From Eulemur rufifrons (lineage: Eukaryota; Chordata; Mammalia; Primates; Lemuridae): a DNA stretch of 64,000 nucleotides. The stretch spans positions 286,055,343-286,119,342 of the forward strand of contig NC_090989.1 in the NCBI RefSeq assembly GCF_041146395.1, given 5' to 3'. The notes below the pieces were generated by a model. It worked only from the letters and a program-made list of their open reading frames with translations, was not told the origin of the DNA and did not search any database. Below are positions 36,330 through 47,400 of the stretch, piece after piece. The position numbers and the translations under genes were made by a program. Every line of letters starts with the position of its first letter. Within the stretch, counting starts at the first letter, position 1.

Positions 36330-37400
36330 GAAAGCAGCCGTCCCCCCATCCCCGTGGGGCCACCGCTCCCATGCCGGCCCTGTTCCGCTGTTCCCGCCCG
36401 GGTCGGGACCTCTCCGCCCTTCCCCCGCGCTCTGAGCCGTCCGGACCCTTCCGGGACGCAGGCGCGGCCGTGGGAGCGACCGCATCTGTCCCCATCCTGG
36501 ACGTAGCACGGTGACCCCTCGCCTGCTCCCGGGAAGCCCGTCTCCCAAGCTGGCTCCCAGGGTGGCCCGTCTGTCGTTTTCCGGAAGGCCACTCCTGGGG
36601 TTCAGGGCGCCCCGCCGCATCCCCGCCCCGGCTCTAAGGAAGGGGCGGCACCTCCAGGTCTCAGCCCCACCTGTCCAGGTGGGGGTCTCTGGCTCGCACC
36701 GGTGTCTGACCAGGAGCCCCCGAGCTAAGCGCGCGCCTCCCAGGACTTGTCCAGGCCAGATCCTAGCGGTGCCCGCGCTGACCCCTGGGGCTTCCAGGAG
36801 GGTTTGGGGAGGGCGCTCCAGAGGCTGGGGCTGGGGGCTTTTCTCCCTTGGGTGGCCCGTGAGCTCCTCGGTCCCCCTTAAAAAGGTGAGGCCTGGAGCT
36901 GAGGACCGCAGGGAGGTCGGGCCAGCGCGGGAGCACATGGGCACGTGGGACCTCCCTTCTGGTCGGGCCCCCTGTGCTGAGCAGCCTCTCCCCAACACTG
37001 GGCCAAACACAATCACGCGCCCTTGTGCAGGTATTTTTTTAGACGAGATAACATTTAAAGCAGCACCCTTGGAGTAAAGCAGGTTAGCTCTCCAGCGTGG
37101 GAGCCAATCAGTTGAAGGCCTCGCGGGAAAAGGGCTGAGGGCCCCTGAGAAAGGAGGGGTCTGCCTTGAGCCAGACCCGGCAAGCCGTAGCACCGCGGTC
37201 AGGGTCTTGCCCTGCGGAGCTTGGACGGGCCAGCCCAGGAGCACAGGAGCCAGTTCCTCGCCATCAGCCAGTCGCTCTCCTCTGCACACACGTGATGCAC
37301 ACGCTCGTCTTAGTCTATTGGTTCTGTTTCTTTGGAGAACCTTGACCAATACAGGTGCAAGGGCAGGTGAAGAGGCCAGAACCCCTAGGGCAGGCGCCCC
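36330..37400. other. Non-coding DNA upstream of NOXA1/EXD3 promoter
   Basis: GC-rich in the first half. An AT-containing patch at 37,000-37,110 ('ttagacgagataacatttaa') includes a GATA-like core. No exon or repeat family is recognised. The non-coding first exon of EXD3 may lie between here and 38.3 kb but cannot be placed by eye. Confidence 0.35.
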
Positions 37401-37559
37401 CTCCTCGGACAGAGCAGGCAGGCCCACCCCCGGCTTCCACTTCCTCTGTGAAGGAGGGAAGGGCCCTTTGCTGGCAACCTTCATGGCTTGTGCAAGGCCC
37501 AGAGGAGGACGGTGGCTCCGCGCTTGGCCTCCAAGGGCTCAGGCCATTGGGTGTCCCCG

Positions 37560-38435
37560 CACCCCCCCCACCTGCGTGGACACTCGAGTGTCCCAACGAC
37601 AGAAAGCGCGCCAAGGGCTACGCCGGGCGGCAACGCGACCGGCTCCCCAGGGCCCTGGGCCTCCCCGGGGCTCCGCGTCGGGGTGTGGCGCCCGCAGGCT
37701 GCAGAGCAGGCCCCGGGGAACCGCGCTGCCCGCCCCTCCGCGGGCCTCCCCGTCCCCACCTCGAGCATGAGCGCCGGCCTCTCCGCCACTCGCCTCGCCG
37801 GCGTCCACGCCCGCCCACCAGTCCCGACCGGTCCCGCCGGCGTCCACGCCCGGCCCGGAAAATTGGCCCAACGGCAGCAGCGGGCCAGACGGCTTTTCCC
37901 GGCGCACCGAAGCCGACGCGGCCCGGACGGGGAAGCAGGGCGCGCACGGCTACCGCGGGAAGCCCGGAGCGGGGCGGGGGCCAAGTTGGGGTGGGCGGAG
38001 CCGAGGTAGGGGCACAAGGGAGAGGCGGGGCCAGGCGGGGTGAGGCCACGAGGAAGAAGGGGCCAGGTGGGCGGGGCGGGGCCGGGTGGGGTGGAGCCTC
38101 AAGGGAGGAGGGACCATTGCGCGGGGCGGGGCCAGGTGGGTGGGGCCGCAAGGGAGGCGGGGTCAAGTGGGCGGGGCAGGGTCAGCAGGATGGGGCCACG
38201 AGGGGGCGGGGCCTGACGAGGTGGGAAGGGCCAGGACACACCTGGTGCTGGCAGTGTGCCCCACTCCGCTCGGCCCTTTGACGAACACCCGGTGCACCGC
38301 AGCACCCATCCCCGGCACCCCTCGGCACCCCTTGGCGCCACGCAGTACCCCCACCCCGCACCCCTTCGGTGCCCCGCGGCACCCCTCGGCGCCACTCCCA
38401 ACCCCGCCTGGCCCGGAAGCGCCGACTGCGCTGCG
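37560..38435. promoter_or_regulatory. CpG-island, probable divergent EXD3/NOXA1 promoter
   Basis: CpG dinucleotides are dense from about 37,560 to 38,620. 37,960-38,230 is a run of imperfect repeats containing gggcggggc boxes, for example near 38,077, 38,120 and 38,173. 38,290-38,400, just before the NOXA1 ATG, is a second tandem built on 'cggcacccctcggcgcca'. No TATA box is evident. In human, EXD3 (minus) and NOXA1 (plus) start next to each other from a CpG island, and this fits the same arrangement. Exact start sites cannot be read from sequence. Confidence 0.65.
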
Positions 38436-41400
38436 ATGGCTTCGCTCGGGGACCTGGTGCGCGACTGGCACCGCGGCGCGCAGGCCGTGGAGCGCGGGGA
38501 CTGGGACGGCGCCCTGCTCCTCTTCTCGCGCGTCCCGGCGCCGCCCGCCAGGATGTGCTTCAACGTGGGCTGCGTGCACCTGCTGGCCGGGGACGCTGAT
38601 GCCGCGCTGCGGGTGAGCGCCCAGCCCAGGGGAGGCCGCTCTCGGCCACGGGGAGGTCACGGGGGTGCGAATGAAGACCCAGCTGCAGGGGTGAAGTCCT
38701 TCCTCCCGGTGGCCACCTGGGGGTCGTCCCTCCCAGCTCTCGCCTCAGCCAAGCCTAGAGCAGGTGGGAGCTGTGTGGTGGGGGACCCCCCTGAACTGAG
38801 TGAGGCCAGGTTGGGGGGCACAGTGACTCCTCACTGCCTCCACAGCACCCACTGTGCCAGAGCTTCAGCTGCCTGGAAAGGCCAGGTGACCACAGGCTAG
38901 GTCAGGCTGGGAGAGGAGCCTGCGCCCAGGTGGGAGTGCTGGGGCTGGGTTTTGCAGATGCCCGTGTTCATGGGCAGGAGACCGGGTCTGAGCACCTACC
39001 TGTCTCCCAACCTGCTTCCCAGAACAGAGCCAAGAGCTCAGGGCTGCCCACGCGCACACCCCACCTGCCACCCCTGAAGAGACAGCCCAGAGCCACTCTG
39101 CCCCGGTCCAAGCGCTTCATGTCCACCCATAGCCGCGCATGTTTCACCGGCCCATAATGGAAAGCCGGCAGCACCCTGGCCCTGCTCAGGTCCCCAGCAC
39201 TCACACAGAAGCAGCCAGGTTCCTGCAGTTGCTTGAAGGGTCAGTGGCAGCCGCCTGGAGCACCAAGCAGATGAAAAGAAAAAGAATTGAACATTGTATC
39301 AGCGACTCTGTCCTGCAAAACCTTGGCCCTGGCCGACCCCACGCAGAGTGTGCCAGGGATTCCCCTGCTCTGACATCTGCACGGGCCTCTACCAGGATCT
39401 CAATAACAATTTCTGGTTTAAAATGTCACCCAAGAAAGAGAAAGTGGTTCCGCAGTGAATCAGACGTGTGAGGCCAACCCCATCCTCACGTCCTCACAAA
39501 CCATGATTCAGCTGGAGAGAGGAGACGAGGGTCGCGTTAAACCTTCCTCTTCCATAACAGGAAGAGAGGGGTGCTGTCTAAAGTCAATACAATTAAGTAA
39601 TAATACCATGGGCACATTAGTTGGAAATTTTAAAAAGCACATGGAACAGCTTCCATTAATAAAGCCGGTTGGGAGCAGGACAGGGTGAGGATGGGTGTGG
39701 CGGAACTGTTGTCAGTGGTATGAACCTTACCTATGTTGGGCTTGGCTGCTTGGTGTGGCGGGACAGCAGAGAGGTGGATTTTACGGGCAGCAACCCCACA
39801 CCGGGCCCCTCAGCCGCCGCACCTTCAAACCTGAGTCAAACTCAGTTCAACAACAAGCCCCTGCTCGGCAAGATTTGTAAGAGTGAGCCCATATTTAACT
39901 GTTGGCTGCTGTCCTCATTGGGAATATTCAACGTCATCTCTGAATCTGTTAAGGGAAGAGCTGTGCTTTACACAGCGATAAACCTACCATACCAAGACTT
40001 CCGTGTTGTTGCTCTTTCTAGTAGATGTCTTGTGTGACATTTTGTATGAACTACCAAAAAAGGATTTTAAAATGACAAAAGTCTGGCATAACTGTGCATA
40101 ACAGTCTTGCATTAATAGTGCCCCAGAGGTAATATTATTAACACACTGGTGAGTTTCCTTCCAGCATCTGTCCTTGTCCTTATGGCAAACAAACTGGCCT
40201 ATCGTGAGGCACAAGGGACAGCTCAGGTTGGTTTCAGTTGTGGCAGCAGAGGACCTGAGTGGTGACACCCCTGCTCAGGCAGGAGCTCTGAAGGCCACTG
40301 GGCAGGCGCAGGAGTGGCCCGAAGAGGGCTCCCAGGGGGCTGATGGAATCTGTGGCCCTGTCACCAGTCAGACTGTGTCTGTGACACTGGGTGACCAGGT
40401 TACCAACCTGGGCATTTCATGACCATTTCTGTCCCCAGGCGTTTGACCAAGCCGTGACCCAGGACGCCTGCATGGCGGTTGGCTTCTTCCAGCGAGGCGT
40501 GGCCAACTTCCAGCTGGAGAGGTGAGCACAGGGCCGCCTTGTTCCTCCTCTGAGGCCCTTTGTCTCTGCAGAGTCCCTTCCTCCGCTCCCACCTCCTCTC
40601 TCCCCGCTGCATCCCTCGTCCTGCCCCCCGCCCTTGAGGACACCTGGGCAAGGACACTGTGGTCATGCCAGAGCCACACTCAAGTGAAACACAGAGCAGA
40701 GCCCACTGCGGCCTTGTCTCTGCCGAGATTCCCAGGGCAGTCCCTTGGGCATCCCGGGTTCGGTGCTCACGCTGTCTCCCTGGTTGCAGGGATGCGGTGA
40801 TCATGCTGTTCTGGCAGACGTGGAAACCCAGGGCAGGGCTGAGCGGGTCCCGGGGTCCTCACTGCTCCCCTGGGCTGTCGGTACTGTGTCCCTCCCTAGA
40901 AGAGGAATCAGGAAAAGGCGACGGCCAGGGCTGTAGGCCAGGCCCTGCAGCACCCCCCCTCCACCGCCCCTCGGGAACCCCAGGGTGCCAGGAGTGCAGG
41001 CTCTGGAGGGGCCAGTCCCAGTCATGACTGTTCCAACTGAAAAGATCAAAATCCCTAAAGTCTAAAGTCTCCAAAATGTAATTCTACAAAAAATAGTTCA
41101 CAACTCTTTAGAAGATATTTATTTACATTTTTAAAAGGCGATTTGAGAAACATAAAAACAATACTTCATAGGCCAGCTCACAATAAAATAGGCAATAATG
41201 ACTGCATATTTTTGCAAGCATTAACACTCAGGCATAGGAACAGCAGTCACATGGGCATAGCACAAAAATTGTACTCATGAAGAAATAAATCAAGGCTGGT
41301 ATGGTTCATGCCTGTAATCCCAGCTCTCTGGGAGGCTGGGGCGGGAGGATCACTTGAGGTCAGCAGTTCAATACCAGCCTGAGCAAGAGTGAGACCTCAT

Positions 41401-44400
41401 CTCTGCCAAAAAATAGAAAACTTGCCAGTTGTGGTGAGCGCCTGTGGGCCCAGCTACTCCGGAGGCTGAGGCAGGAGGGTCGCTGGAGCCCAGCAGTTGG
41501 AGGCTGCGGAGAGGCAGTGGGCTACAGTGACGCCACTGCACCCAGCCTGCGCGGCAGAGCCAGACCCCGTCACCGCTACATATGCAGTCACCCAAAGGGC
41601 TGAGATCTTGAGAAGTGTTACCTTTCGTAAATGCAGATGTACAGAAAGGACATTTCACCACTTGTTGAAATGGCAGCAGAGGACCTGAAAGGTGACACCC
41701 CTGCCCGGGCAGCAGCTCTGAAGGGTTGGGCGCAGGCGTGTTAGTTGGACAGTAATGCAGGACTACGGCATCTGGGATGGTGCCTTTCCTGATGATGGTC
41801 CCAAGCTGTGTGGGGGCAGCCTCGTCTCCCACCAGCCCAGGAAGGCTGCCTGGGAACACAGGATTCTGGCAGGGGCTGGGAAGCTTCCAGCAAGACTTGG
41901 AAGGAGGCTCAGAGTTTGGAGGGGCCTGAGGAGCGGGAGGAGCCCAGGGCACCCTGCACAGTCAGACAGGGCCCCAGGCAGGGGGAGGGAGCTCAGGAGG
42001 CTGAGTCAGAGCAGGGTCAGAAACTCAGGCCCCCAGCGTGCCCTCCCACACCTACCTGTGCGTTTGGGCGCTGAGCCGTCAGCCCACTTGTCGGGCCTCG
42101 AGTGCCGAGAGCCGGGCAGCCACGCTGCCCCCACACAGGGCTGCCCCCCCCCAGGGCTGCCTCCCCACATGCTGCCCTCCCCACAGGGCTGCCCCCCAAC
42201 ATGCTGCCCTCCCCCAGGGCTGCCCCCCCACATGCTGCCCTCCCCCAGGGCTGCCCCCCCCACAGGGCTGCCCCCCCCAGGCTGCCTCCCCACATGCTGC
42301 CCCCCCACAGGGCTGCCTCCCCACATGCTGCCCCCCCACAGGGCTGCCCCCCCCACAGGGCTGCCTCCCCCCACAGGGCTGCCTCCCCACATGCTGCCCC
42401 CCCACAGGGCTGCCTCCCCCCACAGGGCTGCCTCCCCACATGCTGCCCCCCCACAGGGCTGCCTCCCCCCACAGGGCTGCCTCCCCCCACAGGGCTGCCT
42501 CCCCCACAGGGCTGCCTCCCCCCCCAGGGCTGCCCCCCCCAGGGCTGCCCCCCCACATGCTGACCCCCCACATGCTGCCCCCCCCACAGGGCTGCCTCCC
42601 CACATGCTGCCCCCCCACAGGGCTGCCTCCCCACAGGGCTGCCTCCCCACATGCTGCCCCCCCACAGGGCTGCCTCCCCCACAGGGCTGCCCCCCCACAG
42701 GGCTGCCCCCCCCAGGGCTGCCCCCCCACATGCTGACCCCCCCACAGGGCTGCCCCCCCCAGGGCTGCCCCCCCACATGCTGCCTCCCCACAGGGCTGCC
42801 TCCCCACATGCTGCCCCCCCACAGGGCTGCCCCCCCACAGGGCTGCCCCCCCACAGGGCTGCCCCCCCACAGGGCTGCCTCCCCACATGCTGCCCCCCCC
42901 CAGGGCTGCCCCCCCACATGCTGACCCCCCACATGCTGCCCCCCCACATGCTGCCCCCCCACAGGGCTGCCCCCCCACAGGGCTGCCCCCCCACAGGGCT
43001 GCCCCCCCACATGCTGCCCCCCCCCAGGGCTGCCCCCCCCAGGGCTGCCCCCCCACATGCTGCCCCCCCCACATGCTGCCCCCCCCACAGGGCTGCCTCC
43101 CCCCACAGGGCTGCCTCCCCACAGGGCTGCCCCCCCACAGGGCTGCCTCCCCACATGCTGCCCCCCCCCAGGGCTGCCCCCCCCAGGGCTGCCCCCCCAC
43201 ATGCTGCCCCCCCCACAGGGCTGCCTCCCCCCACAGGGCTGCCTCCCCCCACAGGGCTGCCCCCCCCCAGGGCTGCCTCCCCACAGGGCTGCCTCCCCCC
43301 ACAGGGCTGCCCCCCCCACAGGGCTGCCTCCCCCCACAGGGCTGCCCCCCCACAGGGCTGCCCCCCCACATGCTGCCCCCCCCCAGGGCTGCCCCCCCCA
43401 GGGCTGCCCCCCCACATGCTGACCCCCCACATGCTGACCCCCCCACAGGGCTGCCTCCCCCCACAGGGCTGCCCCCCCCACATGCTGCCCCCCCCACAGG
43501 GCTGCCTCCCCCCACAGGGCTGCCCCCCCCACAGGGCTGCCTCCCCACATGCTGCCCCCCCCCAGGGCTGCCCCCCCCAGGGCTGCCCCCCCACATGCTG
43601 CCCCCCCCACATGCTGCCCCCCCACAGGGCTGCCCCCCCACAGGGCTGCCCCCCCCAGGGCTGCCCCCCCACATGCTGACCCCCCCACAGGGCTGCCCCC
43701 CCCCAGGGCTGCCTCCCCACATGCTGCCCCCCCCAGGGCTGCCTCCCCACATGCTGCCCCCCCCCAGGGCTGCCCTCCCCACAGGGCTGCCCCCCCACAT
43801 GCTGACCCCCCCACAGGGCTGCCCCCCCACAGGGCTGCCCTCCCCACAGGGCTGCCCCCCCACATGCTGACCCCCCCACAGGGCTGCCCCCCCACAGGGC
43901 TCCCAGAGCCGGGGTGCAGGCAGAAGGCCCCAGGCCGGCCCCCACACTGCTCCTTTCCCTGCCACCCACAGGTTCCGGGAGGCTGTGTCTGACTTCCGGC
44001 AGGCCCTGGCACAGCTGAGGGGCAACGCTGCCATCGACTACACGCAGCTGGGCCTGAGGTTCAAGCTGCAGGCCTGGGAGGTGAGTGTGTGCAGGCTCCT
44101 GTGGGCCGGGGGCTGGGGGCCAGCTTCAGCCCTGGGGGTCATCTGTGGGCAGTGTTGCTGTCACAGGTGGAGCCCTGTGGACTGGGGTACCCTCTCTGGT
44201 GGGGTCTCGGTGCCATGAGACCCCCGCAGTCACTGCTTTGCCCAGGAGGCCTCAGGGGCAGTGGAGGGGGAGGAATGGTGTCCACCTGGCCCATTCTGGC
44301 TGCCTGGAGTCGTGCTGGCACAAGGGAGGGACACAGGGGGACCCTTCCACTCCTGGACACTCACTGCCCCGAGGCCTTCTGGGAACATGTGTCCCAGTAG

Positions 44401-47400
44401 ACAAATCACAAGAAAGCCCCCAGGTGTGGCCTGGAGCCTGGGTCGAAGGCCCACCTGTGCCGCTGGCCCACAGGCACTGACCGGGGCAGCAAGGGTGGGG
44501 CTGGCTTGGCCGGGCAGTGGGGTCTCCAGAGGGCAGCACTGAGAGGTTGGGGGGTGGCTCCCAGGAGCGCCATGTGACTTTGCCTGTCACTGATGCCAGG
44601 GGGCAAGCTTAACTCACCCCGCCTGGCCACAAGGATGTCCTTTCCCACTGGGGTGGGGTCTGCGTGTTCCCTAGACCCCTAGCAGGGACCCTCCTCAGAT
44701 GTACCCCAGACTGTCTGGGGAGCATGGCATAGTGGGGCACAGGAGGGGTGCAGCCCAATGCAGAGTGGGGGGACACAGGCCAGGGGGTGTCTCAAGAGAC
44801 CAGCGTCTGGTGTCCCAAGCAGAAAAGAGCCCAGTGCAGTGAATGGCTCCAGCCAGGTCTGGAGAGAAGGCCCTGCCAGGGCTACGCTGGGCACGGGGAC
44901 TCGGCGATGCCTGGGTGCCCAGGAGTGAGCAGACAGGCTGCAGGTGGCCTGGGCCCTGCCCACCGCCTCGTGTCTCCTGGACACAGACCAGCCCTTAGTT
45001 GCTGTGGCCGGGGAGCCCAGGCTGGGACCAAGGCAGACCAGGTGGGGACCGGGTGAGGGACCAGGTGGGGACTGGGTGGGGAGCCAGGCTCCTCTTGTCC
45101 CCATGGGCCTCACTCCCAGGTGCTGTACAACATGGCGGCGGCGCAGTGCCGGCTGGGGCTCTGGACTGAGGCGTCCCACAGCCTAGCAGAGGCCACGTCC
45201 AAGTGGCCAGAGGGGGCCCAGGACGGCCTAGACACCGCTCTGGCCCAAGTGCAGGTGAGGAGTGCTGGCCTCGGGCAGTTTGGGGCTCACGTCCACCTTG
45301 GCCCCTCAAGATCAATTCCATGAGAAGGAGAAGGATCCAGAGGGAGGTGGCCCCAGTGTCCCATGGTGGGGCCAGCTGGGGGCTTCTCGTGGCCTGTGGG
45401 AGGTGGGGCACCCAGGCGGCCCCTTCTGCTCGAGGCTCAGGGGCTACTGCAGCTGTGGGCCTGGTGGGCCGCTCAGGTCTGCATCGGCTGGACCATCCCC
45501 CCAGATACAGGTCCCCCTGCAGCCTCGGCAGGTCCCCAGGGGCGAGATCTTCCGGCCCCACCGGCGGTACCTGGAGCACCTGGAGCCGGTGGATTTCCTG
45601 GGCAAGGCCAAGGTAAGTGCCCTGCAGGCTGGAGAGGACAGCATGGCCGTGCTGCTCTTGGGACACGTGGGGTCTGGCCAGTCCAGGCTGTTGTAAAGTC
45701 TCAGAGAGTAGAAAGTGGGCATAACCATCCTCAAACCGGCTCCCGGGTTTGGGGGGAGGCGCCCCAGATGGGGCTGTGAACCTAGAGGCAGAATCCACCA
45801 GAGCCAAGTGCAGAGCCCGTGGGGCTGCCCTGCCCAGCCTGGCCACAGCCACGTCCTCTGGCCTCAGTGTTTCGCAAGGTCCCAGACAGGGCCGTGGAAA
45901 CTCACTGCTCCCGGGTCAGGGCCGGGCGGCACCCCCAACATCACAGGGTGTCAGGGAGCAGCTCACCGCCAAAGGCAGAGCTGGAATGTGGGGAAGCGGG
46001 CGGCTCCCCCTGGGCTTCCTTGGTTTTACACTGGTGGCGCGGGGGCCGGCCGCAGACCGGGCTCACCTGCGGGCCCTGGCTGGTGCCCAGCTGCAAAGGC
46101 AGGTCTCGGGGGAGGCCCAGGTGGGTGGGGAGGGGCTCTGGGCTGTACTGATGAGTCTGCATGTCACAGCAGAAGACTGTTTATAAAGAAACAAAAATAG
46201 TTTAAAGTAATTTTAAACAAAAAAGTTTAAAATTACCAGCAGATGTTTTCCTCTGCCGTGGGGGTCTGCGGTCTCGGGCTGGGCGTGCTGAGGGAGGCAG
46301 CGTGGGCCTCAGGGCCCCCTGACCTGGCGGCCTCATCCCCTGCAGGTGGTGGCCTCTGTCCTCCCTGAAGACCAGTGCCCGGGCGTCCAGCCTCAGCAAC
46401 CGCAGGTGAGTGGGCGGCCCCAGGCCTGCCCTTGCCCAGCCTTGCGGGGCCCAGCTGCTCGGGAAGAGAGGGCTGCAGAAGCTCTGAGCCCTCGTTGGGT
46501 CTTTGTGTCCCCTCCCGGGGCCCAGAGCTTCTCTGATGGGAATTGGGGGGTGGCCGTCCCACCCCCGTGCAAGGACCTGTCAGAACCATGCAGTCTTGCC
46601 CTGGTCCACTCTCAAGGGCTTGTGGGGAGAAGGGACAGCCGTTTGCTCCCTACACTCTTGACTCCAGCCAGGTTGTCACTTTGTGCCCACAGGGACAGGG
46701 TACGAACCCTGAAGCCAGGCCCGGGGCTGTACCACGGTAGGAGGGGCCCGTCCTCTGTGCACATCCCTCTGCTGAGGCCCTTCTGGGAGGCCACCCCTGG
46801 ACAGGGCACAAAACCCCACACAGGCAGTTTCCAGATTTTGAAACTGGCTGGTGTCCCTGGTGCCAGGGAAGGGGGTCTGGCCTTGCTGGTCCCCCGCCCC
46901 TGCCTCTAGCTCTACCTCCCATAACGGTCGGGGGAGGCAAGGCGGGGGGCCAGGAGAGGAGCTGAGACCACAGGGTCACCAGGATTCCAGGCAGCACCGA
47001 GAGAGGGGACAAGGGTCTGGGCCCAGCTGCCCAGGGGGACCCAGCTCCCTGGGGGCCTCATAGTCACCATGAGACGCCAGGGGCGGAGTTTTCACTCCTT
47101 TGCCAAACGGCTGCGGAGCAGGGCTGGGGGGCTCACAGTGGTGGGGGTGTGGGGAACAGACAGGCCCTGGGCCCCTGGTCAGGGGCTTCCATGCACACCT
47201 TTCTCGGGACCCTCAGGCCAGGGTAGGAGGGCTGGGCAAGGTCTGAGAACAGGGGCCTCCCTTCTCCCCCAGGGCCGGAGCTATAGGCCGAGGAAGAGCC
47301 AGTGCCCACCACAGCCCTGCGGATGCAGAGACAGAGGCAGGGCAGACTGACCCCCGCCCGTCGGTCTCCTGCCAGGGGCAGGTGCGTGAGCCTGGGCCTT

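Noticed and set aside
42006..44012. Overlapping open frames of 668, 651 and 650 codons on the minus strand and several of 230-390 on the plus strand
   Set aside because: They follow from stop-free tandem repeat units; all frames are open at once, and true NOXA1 exons flank the array.
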